Source: Pezizomycotina sp. ARF18
Lineage: Eukaryota > Ascomycota
NCBI GenBank assembly: GCA_002224055.1
Contig: AZLU01000129.1
Span: forward strand, 54,186-118,185
Direction: 5' to 3'
Length of the DNA: 64,000 nucleotides
Below the pieces are notes generated by a model. That model saw nothing but the letters and a program-made list of their open reading frames with translations. It searched no databases and was not told the origin of the DNA. The translations under genes and the position numbers were made by a program. Shown here piece by piece: positions 1 through 10,749 of the stretch. Position 1 is the first letter of the stretch, and every line of letters starts with the position of its first letter.

Positions 1-691
1 TAGCTTCTACCAAGTTTTGATCGTGCATGAGTAGCTTTGACTCGAGGGTGGATAAGCGCGTCACAAGCTCCGGGTGCCCCGATGCCCAGCCATTATCCTT
101 CAAACACAGCAGGAGTAACCGGACGAAAAGAGCAATATGACGGTCGACAAGCAATCCGACATTATCTGGTGAAACACCAGCTACGCTGCCTGACTGAACT
201 GCCGACGTCAGCTCCCTGGTAGCGTGTGCAACGAATATCAATATGAGATCCTCCGCTCTTCGGCTTTTATTCACGCTACCCCTCACTCGGTTCCATTAAT
301 TGGTTAAGGAATACGGCAAAGGTCCTCCTGATGTTCGCGTCATTGTACTCGCGGTTTGCTTCTCGGCCGGTAACAACACCTCCAGGCGTTTCTGCAGCGC
401 CGTGAGGAACTCGACTTTGGGCAGCTTGGTGGACCTGCTGGCCCCGGTGCGGGTGAACTCCTGCATAATATCGGCGGCAGAGCTGGAATAAGATTTGCGC
501 GCCGGCGCTGGTGCGGCTACCGTAGTTGTCACGCGGCGTCGGGGCTGAAGCAGGTAGCTTAGGAGACCAACCCTGAGGGCATAGCTGTAGCACTCTTCCG
601 TTCCCACCGTGAATCTGCTGCGGCGATTGCCGGACATCGTAGACATTGCGCTCTGCTTGCGAGCTATATAGTTTCGAGAAGCGGTCGACAT
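1..691 (-). CDS. UNC-13/MUN-type C2 protein, N-terminal part (runs off window)
   Basis: Reading the minus strand, three successive frames give one colinear protein. RRSRFTVGTEECYSYALR lies near 640-580, TGREANREYNDANIRRTF near 350, and LVDRHIALFVRLL near 110. The order and wording resemble the N-terminus of fungal UNC-13/Munc13-like proteins (Ync13/Git1 group), which carry C2 and MUN domains and act in vesicle tethering and septation; this is from family memory and only the N-terminal part is present. Two frame changes are needed, one near 380-395 and one near 275. The ATG at 691 opens the frame, but ATGs at 646 or 637 sit closer to the conserved block and are equally likely starts. The gene continues beyond base 1. 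Confidence 0.55.
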
Positions 692-1053
692 TTTTATTTG
701 ATTTTCTGGTTCGTGCTCCTATCCTTCTTTACTTCCTTCTTTCCTGCCTTCCTCCTTCTTGAGCCCTTAATCTTTGTGAGTGTTTACTAAGAACGAGGGG
801 CGATCAGAGACGTGAACGGGGGAGATGGCGGTGCTTAGAAAGAGAGCTACCCGGCGACAAGCGGGGGAAAATAAAAGCGATGCTAGGGGGTGCAAAAGAG
901 ATCGTCAACAGCGCCGCCTACTTCCTGTGCCTCGCAGCAATAAAAATATATTAATATTCGTATAAGTAAACGATCTATAGCTTATAGTAACAGCAATAGG
1001 ATAACGCGATGAAAAAAAAGGCAAAGTTGACGTGAACAAACGTGAACGAACGT

Positions 1054-1054
<1 letters not shown>

Positions 1055-1092
<38 letters not shown>
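1055..1092. repeat. T38 homopolymer
   Basis: Uninterrupted run of 38 T, the longest homopolymer in the window. Its true length cannot be trusted without length-accurate reads. Confidence 0.95.
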
Positions 1093-1093
<1 letters not shown>

Positions 1094-1268
1094 GTGCCGA
1101 TTTTCGAAAGCGTGATAATTTAATGGAAGAATATATCGATAACTTTTTGGACGCTACGTCCCCCACTCGTGTGTAATTCTATACCTATTTGGTATTATTA
1201 GGGGGAAGAAGCAACGACAATCCCCACAAAAAAATAAATAAATAAACCAAGTCTATAGTCCTTTGAGT

Positions 1269-1270
1269 AA

Positions 1271-1303
<33 letters not shown>
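1269..1303. repeat. TTA microsatellite
   Basis: About 11 copies of TTA/ATT. Similar trinucleotide runs lie at 1771-1802 and 3391-3416. Confidence 0.95.
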
Positions 1304-1308
<5 letters not shown>

Positions 1309-1770
1309 TTATTTATTATTTTCGTTTATCAGACTATAAAACTAAGAATAATCGATTTCCCCCCTTACAGGAGGAATAAAAATATAAAATAATATATAGA
1401 GAATACTTGCTTCGGACGCCGGAGGAGGTCATGTTTATAGTCAAGCAGTAAGTAATTATACTGAAGTATTCTTTGATGGGTAGCTCCCCAACTGTTCTCT
1501 CTAATTAAAGACAGGTCCAACGCGGAGCAGCAAGCAGCAAGCAGCACGTAGCAATGAGCAATGAGACGAGTACTGGAAGATACTTCCAACGATAGGAAAA
1601 CTTATTCGATGAGACCTACTTAGTACTCAGTACCCTTCCTTCTCTTTTTGATCTATCTGTGACCCTTCCCTTTTCTTTTCTTCCAGCTATATATACCTTT
1701 AGTATATATCAAACTAATACAAAATAATATAGGACAATATTACTTACTGACTGTTATTACTATCAACTAC

Positions 1771-1804
<34 letters not shown>

Positions 1805-3652
1805 AAGCGCCTGGATTGAAAATAACATATCAGTAAGCTGGGTAGGTAAGTAAATACTTAAGCAAGTACTTAAGCAAGTAATAAGGAAATAGAGGTGGAT
1901 ATAGTAGATACTTAAGTAAGTTTTTGAACTCTTCGCAGAAATCGTTTGTTAAACTTTTAGCATTTGGTCCCCCAAGGTGCTGGTAGCACAACCAAACAGG
2001 CTGTTCAATAGGAAAGAACCCTTGTATATAGGGAAGGGTTTAGCGGGGCTGCCAAATCCATCGAAGTAGGCCAAAAAAAAAAAAAAAAAATTCAGCTCCT
2101 CACAAATCCGGACGACATATTATATGAACGAACACCTATTAGAAGTACCATTCAAGCTCTAACCAAACTAACAATTATTATATATCAACTTGCTACGTAT
2201 ATCAACTTGCTACGACCTCGTCGAAACCCCCCCCCTTTTTTTTTTAAAAAAAAAACAAAAGGATAAGCTGGTTGATAGAGTAGTAGATAGTGCTTAGTCT
2301 CGCTGTGCTGATGCAGCTGCGGCTGAGATTATGTTACTATTAGTTAAGCGAACAACGGACCGGTTTCATATCAAATGGTTACTGGCCAGAGAGGATTTTA
2401 GAGCTGTATGAAGCCCACTCAAAACAGTGACGTCGTTAGCTATACTACTTATTAGATAGCTAGCTCTCCTCAGCAACGAGTTAATAATGATAATAGCTGC
2501 ACTTGAATGTAACATTTCCCCACCTTCCCCCCAGATCCGTTTAGGGGTCAATCAATACATGGCGACGTTGTGGCTCGTCGCCCATTAATAATAACAACAA
2601 GCTCTATATAGATTATTAAAATGGAGACAAATATCAGAACAGGGCCTTTGCTTTCAGCGCGATATTTTTTGGAAAAAAAAAAAAATTAAAGGAAAAAAAG
2701 GCGACAGATTTTAGAGCCTACACTTGCAATCGAGAGAGGGCGGAAATCGCCTGAGACTTCTCACAATCATTCGAAGCAACATTCCAATCGTCAAAATTCA
2801 AAGGGAATTCGATTCGTCGAAAAGTGCTCAAATAAGCAGAGCTTCGTACAAGAATAAAATCAACAATTTTTCACGGATCGGCGGGTAGGAAACGAAAAGC
2901 AGATGCCGTTGTGAGTATGGTTTGTTTACTCACCAGCGTCCAGTTCGGATCAACCGCCGACATCCAATTAAGAAGAAGAAGCAGCATGCAACCCCAGCAA
3001 ATTAGGATACGTAGGTGTTCTGGGAAGAGGAGAAGTAAGTAAAACCAAAAAAATCAAAAAAAGAGACAAAGCGCAGTTCTCGCTTTGCGAGTCATCCATC
3101 CATCCTTCTTGCTTTTTTTTGGTTCGATCATGACTACCTATTAGTACCGCTTTCCCCCTTACAACAAAGCTTGGATCGTCAGAATTTCAGTCAAAGATAA
3201 GATACCTCTGGATATAAGGATGAAATAGGTCCTTGTGAACGTAGCACACAATTCACCTACTTGAACTCAATATAGGGTCCTCAGCCTTAACAGCCAAAGT
3301 GGTACCCAAAAAAAAAAAAAAAATAAATAAATTTGAGCCCCGTGGCCTCTGTTCTTGGTATCTGGTCACTTAATAGTAATAATCAATAATCAATAATAAT
3401 AATAATAATAATAATAACAATATTAGTATAACTACAATAATAACATGTAGAGAGGCTTAGGCTTGATATCACGCCAGCAACCTATAGCTAGGGAAAATGA
3501 GAGCGTGCACCTGCGTTGTCCAAGCAGGTCACATGGCCCTTTAGACTTGATACTAGTTGCTTGACAGTCTCGAAGCAGATTTGAGCGTGTTTCTTACCTA
3601 CTTAGTAACGATGCTTAGCACCCCGCGGATCATCTAAGTAGTACCTTTGGAA

Positions 3653-3791
3653 TTTATTTATTTATTTATTTATTTATTTATTGATTGATTTATTGATTTA
3701 TTGATTTATTGATTTATTGATTTATTGATTTATTGATTTATTGATTTATTGATTTATTGATTTATTGATTTATTGATTTATTGATTTATTG
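3653..3791. repeat. TTTA tetramer run passing into 8-bp (TTGATTTA) tandem array
   Basis: A 4-bp TTTA run (about 3653-3682) changes through one TTGATTGA junction into about 13 nearly perfect copies of an 8-bp unit TTGATTTA, ending at about 3791. It lies in intergenic DNA. Confidence 0.93.
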
Positions 3792-5971
3792 ACCTTTTTC
3801 ACTAAGTATTAATTACCAGTGCCTCCGTTATGAGGGAAAAAAAATCCTGGCCGCTGACTTTTTAGTTTCACGGACTCGAAGCGGTAAAAGTCGGCGTGAA
3901 CCTACTTGATCGTTGTAAATTTACTCTAGGGTCGCTTGGGTAACTAAACACTTAGAAAGCACCAGAAAGCGATGCGTTTGGGCTATTATTTGATCAAACG
4001 TATATCTTATTTATCTATTCTTTTTTCGAAATTTCTTTTTTTTCTTTCCTTTTTTCTTTTTTTTTTCTTCTTTCCTTTTTTCCTTTTTTTTCCTGTGTGA
4101 GGGGGTTGGTGGTTCTGGTGGATATTTCCTTTTTTCGATTTCGTCATCATACATCATCGATATTTCGATTTCAACCAACAACCTGCGTCATAGGCGCGCA
4201 TCAAAAAAACCCCCCCCAAAAAAAAAAAAAAAAAAAAAAAAACTTATACAGAGAAAGAGTATTTGTGATTTCGCAATCCAATCCAGAGGGCTTAGGATCT
4301 CCTTTGATCCTTGCAATATCGTCTCTTCCCTTTCCTTTTTCTTTTCTATACATACTCTTTTAGTTTCGTTTTGTCTTTTATCACCCCTTCTCGCTGCTAA
4401 CGTTCTATAGTAAATATTTCCGCATCTCCGTACCCTCGTCTTCGTCGCCTTCGTCTTCTTTCAAATAAAACCCCCGCGCGTTGTGGAATTCCTATTATTT
4501 GAACAGGCATTTGCTGTAATATTGGTGAGCATTGGAAACCCAAGAAGACTGCGGCCAATTGGATTATATTCGAAGGAGGAAAATCAGGAGGAATCCCCTC
4601 CTTCCTTTTTTTTTTTTTTTTTTGAGGAATACCACGAGATCACTTTGTTCTCCCGGGGGTCAACGCTGCGGCAGGTAAAAAAAAAAATAAAAAAAAGATC
4701 AGCCTTTCTCTCCGAAAGCGCACGAACTCCGCCAATTGTTGATCCTCATGGTATATAACTTTGAGCGGGAATTTTACTCCTTCGACGATAAGTAAATAAG
4801 AATAAAAACTCTCAACTCCGTAACGGTTAAGAAAAGGAAGAGAAGTGGAGAAGACCGGAAAAAAATTTTCTTTTTGAACACTGAGTTTTTTTGAGACCAC
4901 TTTAGGAAATCGTAATTTTAAATTTTTTTTTTTCCGACAAAATATAATTAAAAGAAAATAAAGATTTGTGTTTTTATTCAGAAAGATTAAGCGATATTTA
5001 TTGATAAAGAGTGAAAGTAAAGCTACTTGAAGGCACAACCTTATATATAATAATACAAATTCTAGCGGATATATATTGTTGTGTAATAGGACTGTGCACG
5101 CTGGGTCGGAGTCTCCCCTCTTGGTTTGTATGGGGCCACCATATAAATAAGAAGGGAGTTACCATATAAGCTAATTCCTTTCACAAAACATTCTACTTCA
5201 TATATCTTTTGTGCATCATGCTGTACCATGATAATTTATATTTTTTAATAAGACTAGATAATGTTTGTTTATAAATATTAAATACTTATATTAAATAAAT
5301 GAAAACTATATTAATTATTTTTTCTGAGTAGCAAATATAAGTAACTATTTGAAAAATCCAACTACCCTAGTCACACCGTTTCCTCCCATGATGTTCAAGG
5401 CTGTCCTAGGCCAGACCCTTTTTTTTCCTCATGCAACCTTTTTTTTTTTTTCTTGATAGGTATCGAACGGCCTCTCTTACCCATTAGATGGTCTTACCTA
5501 ACTTGATCTTTGCCAGCATGCCATAGTTCTACTATATACCAGAGCAACACGGGGCCTTTGTATAGGGCGATTTAGGTAGGGCGGTGATCACAGGTGGTAA
5601 AAGTAATAAAATCCTGTAAAAAGTTACATGTTGTTTATTAACTGGTCACAAAACCGCATCCTCCAATGCTTATTTGTTTTCCTAGGGAACGCTGAGTATT
5701 AATCAACCTTTTATTATCGGATTTGATCTTCACTTTGCTCTATTGCAGCGGTTTTTATAATATATTGTAAAAATTACTTAGGTATTAATTAAAAACTGTC
5801 TAGAGGATCGATAAAAACAGGGACCTGGTTAAAAAAAAAAAAAAAAAAAAAGCAAACAAAATAATAAGGAAAACCACAGGACTTCTTTTGTGTATTACAA
5901 GGGGAGAAAAAAACCAGTTGCGAATAACTAAAAAAAGAAAAGAAGAAAAAAAAAAAAGAGTTCAAGATCTT

Positions 5972-6044
5972 TTCGCGGCGGGAGGAGTCGAACCTCCTTA
6001 TTTCTTTGCAAGTTAAAGACGCTTTACCCTTCAGCCTCGCCGCT
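5972..6044 (-). tRNA. tRNA-like sequence, isotype uncertain (possible degenerate or organelle-derived tRNA)
   Basis: On the minus strand a complete cloverleaf can be drawn. The acceptor stem is AGCGGCG/CGCCGCG (six of seven pairs). The D arm is GCT..AGC with GG in the loop. The anticodon stem TCTTT/AAAGA is perfect, followed by a 6-nt variable region, a perfect T stem GGAGG/CCTCC with loop TTCGACT, and an A discriminator. The 7-nt anticodon loop is AACTTGC, so position 33 is A rather than the near-universal T. Read literally the anticodon is CTT (Lys). Shifting the frame to place T33 gives TGC (Ala) but destroys the stem. The mispaired first acceptor pair and A33 suggest a tRNA-derived sequence or pseudogene, possibly of organellar origin. 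It starts about 11 nt downstream of the neighbouring gene's stop, on the same strand. Confidence 0.5.
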
Positions 6045-6054
6045 AATCAGACCG

Positions 6055-7111
6055 CTACTCGGTGTCATCTTCAACGGGGTGATATCCAGAAGAAGATGTT
6101 TTGGCCTGCGCTCCAAGATACTCCCTAATACTCCAAAGCGTAGCCTGTTTTTTGGCCAACGTTAGTAAAGAAAGAAGCCAAATGCGGAGAAACAGCCCTT
6201 ACTCCAGCGAGGGCAAGCAGGAGCCAACGGATATCCCTTGACCTATCCATGACAATGCCCACAGAGGTTTCGATACGTCCAAGCTCGCGTTAATCTCAGT
6301 CCTCTAAAATTCAAGTTAGTACAAAGTTAGTTTCAAGTTACAAGTTTTAAGAAAAAGAATAATAAAGAAAAAAAAAAAAAAGAAGAGAAAATAAAAGAAA
6401 TAGAAAAAATAATAATAATAAAAAGAATAGAATAGAAGAAAAAAAGAAAAGAAGACTTACCTTATCCACTTATCGTAGAGATGGCGGAGATACTGCATTT
6501 TTCCGTCCAAGAACCTTTCTAAAGTAGGATAGTAAGAAAAAGTCAGAAAAGCTCCAGACCACTAAAGGGAGTAAGAACAGTGAAAAAAATAAGTATTCGT
6601 AGGGAAAAAGAATAGTACCTCGTCTTTGTCACCACAGTCGAGCTGCTGTCTCGCCTCCGGCGGCGGCGGCAGTGTCATCCTCCATGCCACTGGAGCGCTC
6701 CGCTATTCCCATCCGTGAGATTCTTAATAAAGGCGGAGGGACCAGCCATGCGCTTGCGACGGCGGGTGGAAGAGTTGGTCGAAGAGAGTGTGGTAGACGA
6801 ATGCGGGTGGGAAGAGACGTGGTTTGGAGAGAGGAGGACGAGACGTTGCGCTGAACACCGAGGGGGCGATCAGTAAACTTGGGGAACCAAAGATGCGGAC
6901 GAGGTGGGTTTGAGGAGTGGCTGGAACGAGAGAACAAGCTGTTTTTGGCTATTAAGTGGGAAGGGGGAAGAAAGTGACGTAACACTGCATGACTGGGTCT
7001 GCGACAGCAAGACATGAGGTGTGAAACATACGAATAACGGTAGAATAGTAAGCAGTGACGGTTTTTGGCACTAGAGTAATCTATACTTCTGCCAGCAAAT
7101 AAAAGATACAA
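6055..7111 (-). CDS. Unrecognised multi-exon protein, possible mitochondrial presequence
   Basis: Three exons can be argued. Exon 1 ends at a GTACTA donor (6618). Exon 2 (6461-6518) encodes RFLDGKMQYLRHLYDKWIR between a TAG acceptor and a GTAAGT donor. Exon 3 (from 6301) continues in frame with TEINASLDVSKPLWALSWIG, then after one or more frame changes ends ..ATLWSIREYLGAQAKTSS and stops at 6055-6057. Exon 1 (ATG at 7111 or, more plausibly, 7015) is rich in Arg, Ser, Pro and His with almost no acidic residues in its first 90 codons, which resembles a mitochondrial presequence. I do not recognise the family. An in-frame TGA just before the exon 1 donor implies another indel or a different donor. 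The tRNA-like sequence follows directly. Confidence 0.45.
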
Positions 7112-10100
7112 AAAGGTACTTGATAAAAAAGTGCCAATATATACTAAAGGGGCAATTAGCCGTCCATGAAAGACTATTTCCTGAACCGTAAAAAGAGACG
7201 GCCTAAAAAAAAAAAACGGAATGGAAGGTCAAAGAAGAACACACTCAAGCCTAATCGAGAGTTGGGCAAAGGTAATCTCGAAGCCTTATTATAATGTGCA
7301 AATAACTTTCCAAAAGTTATAATAATAATGGGAATATCTACTTCAGTAGTCAGGACTAAGTAGTACATAACATGAGGGAAGGGCGAAATACAACTTATAT
7401 AACAGTGTATTTGCGCTCGAATTTGCATATACCAATCAATTTGAGTCCAATTCCCCCAAAAAGTTTGGATCTGTCGTGATGGTGGTGAGTTCCAATCAAG
7501 CCGAGCTTAAAAAAAAAAAATTTTTTTTCTAATGAAAAAGAGGAGAGATATAATGTATGATATATAGACTATCTCAACACAACCGCAACATTTTCAGGGC
7601 ACATCGTGATAAGGCAACCGAAAAACAATAATAACAATAAATAATAAATATACAAATATATCCTAAGATATTTACTTAGTATATGTTACCATTTGGTAAA
7701 CTTCTCTCATGCAAGCAGGATACCCTACCCTCCCGTAATACATGATGTTAAAAAGGGCCAAAACGGCCCACGTTCTGACGGTTTAACACATGGGAAACCA
7801 AGCAAGCAAGTTGGACCCTTTTCTTCCTCCTCTCTTCCTTCCTTTCTTTCCTTCCTTTCCATTCCTTTTCCTTTTTTTTTTTTTTTTTTTTTTTTTTGGG
7901 GGGGGGGGGGGTGATTCTCTTCATAGCATTAACAACAGAACAACAGACACAATCATAAAATACTTCCTTTTCCTCTCTTTTTAAGATCAAAGCCCTAAAA
8001 AATAATTTGGCCTGATTTTGCTACACGAAAATAAACGGGGACGTCATTTTTATATTATTATATCCAAGTACTTCTGATATAATATATTATCATGTTCATA
8101 CTCATCATCATCCACTATATCTTCCTCTTCCTTTTTCATGTTTAACCCTTGTCGGTCCTTTCAAACCACGCCCTACTGAATATCACTGTGATCTTCAGCA
8201 ATGATGATAATTTATCTTTTGTACATCAATCACCCCCGTTGTCCCAAGTGACTGATCCCTCCCTCTACTACAAATTTGTCTATCTAGCATCTCTGCTAGT
8301 GATTATAGACATTCGCATACCGGATGTACCTCAGAAATCGAAACACGTATGATGTAGGTAGCTAATCGGCGTCGATACAATCAACCGTAAAATTCGCAGT
8401 TAGCTTTTGGTTTTAGCTAAGGCATTTGGAGCCTTAGTCCTGGTAGATCCATTTAAAGAGAGGTACTTTTTTTTCCCTGTAATATTGATTCCAAAAAAAA
8501 AAAAAAAAAAAAAAAAAACGTCGCAAATTATAGCAGGAGGCCGACTTGACTCGATATAGCGCAGTCGTTGGACTTGGTAATATACCAATTTATTCTCAGC
8601 CAATCTAGTGCAAGGTTAAGTATCAATTGCAATGATATTATCATCATCGTATAATTTCAAGATTCCACCTTCCGTGTTTAAGCAGACATAACAGATATAC
8701 AATAACGATAATAATATTAAGTAATAGTAAATGAAAAAGAAAGATATCAAAAACTTTCTGATATGGCTTCTTTCTCACCCTAAAGTGTCCCACTTGCTAA
8801 GCAAAGTACAGCTGTAGCAATTCCACACCTGATATAAATCTCTCTATAGTTGGGGAGAAACAGAATGATATCGATTAGACTGACTTCCTATAATAATAAT
8901 AATTCCATTAACAATATAAATGTTATATTGACTCTTCAGTAGGCCAGTTTAGAAGATAACAGAGGGAATGCGTCTTTTTCCCTATGGCAAGCACACAAGG
9001 CTTCACAGCTAGAGGGAATGAAAAAAAAAAATGACGATCAAAAAAAAAAAGAAAAAAGTAATAATGAATCAATGGAGTATCCTTTATGTATAGATTTTGA
9101 TTTTCCCATTCACTTACTTCACTTTCACTTCCTTTCTAGCAGCAGCATCAGCATCAGCGTGGAGGCAACGGGGGCACCTTCCACCGTCGATTCAGTGATA
9201 TACTTACTTCTTCTTGTCTTCTTCCTGTTAGGAATAATTTCAAAGAGGGAAAAAAAAAAAAAGAATTGAAGAAGAACCTGTTGTTTTTTCTTTTCTTTTT
9301 TCCCCTTAGAACCCTCTCTCCCTAAACAGAAGGATCTCTTCTATTTTTCTTTTCCCACATTCATAGTTGCTATACTACTCACTACTACATAGGTAACTTT
9401 CACTTCCTTTCTTTCGCCTCTTCTCCGCCTCTCTGTACTAATTTTTTTTTTTTTATATTTATGTTCTTCCTTATTTATTCCTCGCTTTGGCACTTTCTTT
9501 TTTCCCCCCAAAATTCCCACACCGAACAGAAAATTTCACCAGACAACTCAAAAAGAAAACCTTAATAATAATATATTGTATGTGTATCCTTAATCGAACT
9601 GAATTTGTATGCAGATGTAACGCTTTAAAAAAAAAAAAAAAAAAAAACCCTTATATATTTCATACGTCCTTATTTTTCTAAATTTCTGAATCGCCCTACC
9701 TTTTTTCTTCTTCTTACTTTCTTTCTTTCCCGTCCTTCTACCCTTTTCCTTTTCATTTCTTTTCTCTCCCTGTTTCTTTCCCACTCCTCTCCAATTATAT
9801 ATATAAATCCATTATCTCCTATACGACGGAACGTCCCTTCATCTTTTTTTTCCGGAACCATTCTTCGAATATCGCCGCTGTGGAGGGAACGAGTGAAACA
9901 GTCGAGATCGTTAGCTTCACCAGGGCAGAATTTTAATATCTTTTTCTTCGACACCAATTTCCTCGAATTTTTCCTCGAATTTTTCCTCGAAATTTCCTAG
10001 TTCCCGCGACCATCATCATCGTTGCGTTGCGTTGCTGCCCTTTTCGAGCGTTTGGAGAACTCGAAATTTCGAGGTTCGGTGGATATATCTTTGGGGGTGG

Positions 10101-10225
10101 CCTTGAATATTGACAATTCCGGAAGAGGTGATAGTGTAGTGTAGACTTGGAAGGTGACGAGAAGGGTCTCGTGTGCGAAAGACCCTGTCAAAATTAATCG
10201 TTTCCAAGAGGAGGAAAAAAAAATC
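7112..10225. other. AT-rich spacer and 5' leader of SCOC gene
   Basis: No supported gene. It contains the T26-G14 compound homopolymer (7872-7911), A tracts at about 8493-8518 and 9626-9647, and pyrimidine-rich stretches. The short ORFs here are Phe/Lys-rich translations of homopolymers. Confidence 0.6.
7872..7911. repeat. T26-G14 compound homopolymer
   Basis: Twenty-six T residues run directly into fourteen G residues with no interruption. This is the longest G run in the window and stands out in DNA where the other long tracts are A or T. Confidence 0.95.
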
Positions 10226-10749
10226 ATGGCATCGAAACATTCCCAAGCGGCTCCGGTAACAACATCAATAAGTAGACGAGATTCCTTTCAAAAATCACCC
10301 GACTCTCTACCCTCTCCTCACGAAAACGACGACAACGACGTTGGGTCCTTGACCTCGACGAGGACGAAATAGACGCAAGAACGATGAGTCCAAGAAGGAA
10401 TAGCGAAGAAATGGAAAAGTATGCAATGGAAGCAAAAGAAATATTAGAACAGTAAGAGGCCTTCGCTTTCCAACTACCCAGACACGCAGACTTCTCTTTC
10501 TTTTTTATTTTATTATTTTTTTTCTTTCATACTTCTTAGGTAAATAAACTGACTACTCAACCTTGTTTCCACAGACAAGCCAAATTATTACAAGATTCAT
10601 TGCTTGCCCTCTTGGATCGCGTCGACAAAGTTCGAGAGGAACACGATAAGCTTGAAGGAGAGAATAAATTTCTCCAAGACTACATTGGTCACCTTATGCA
10701 GACTAGTAAAATAACAGGTTCTGGCGTCAAGTCAAGTTCGAAAAGATAA
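10226..10749 (+). CDS. Short coiled-coil protein (SCOC family)
   Basis: A small cytosolic coiled-coil protein of the SCOC family, whose animal members bind Arl1/Arl3 GTPases at the Golgi and influence autophagy. Exon 1 ends at 10451 before a GTAAGA donor and exon 2 runs 10575-10749. The spliced frame gives SPRRNSEEMEKYAMEAKE, then a heptad-rich helix with DRVDKVREEHDKLEGENKFL and QDYIGHLMQTSKI, the conserved SCOC core, and a basic tail. The ATG at 10226 opens an N-terminal Ser-rich leader that runs out of frame at 10372. The frame with LDLDEDEIDART joins the core, so one base is missing or extra between about 10330 and 10350. If that is real, translation would start at the ATG at 10384. Confidence 0.8.

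Larger units (their letters stand above)
692..5971. other. AT-rich spacer, no supported gene
   Basis: I see no protein-like reading on either strand. It holds a 38-nt T tract (1055-1092), TTA/TAA microsatellites (1269-1303, 1771-1802, 3391-3416), an 8-bp tandem array (3653-3791), and several A or T tracts of 15-26 nt. Bases 700-950 are the likely promoter and 5' leader of the UNC-13-like gene. A minus-strand ATG near 2968 followed by about ten codons and a GTGAGT donor was noted, but it has no convincing downstream exon. Confidence 0.6.

Noticed and set aside
1365-1589. Minus-strand 74-codon frame with a signal-peptide-like start
   Set aside because: Short, no splice or conservation evidence, and the C-terminal half is an AT-rich translation (IYYFIFLFLL).
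3653-3791. Array considered as CRISPR
   Set aside because: Contiguous 8-bp units with no spacers, and the genome is eukaryotic.
4097-5038. Open frames of 88-132 codons on both strands
   Set aside because: They run through A/T homopolymers, are Phe/Lys/Ile-rich and have no motif.
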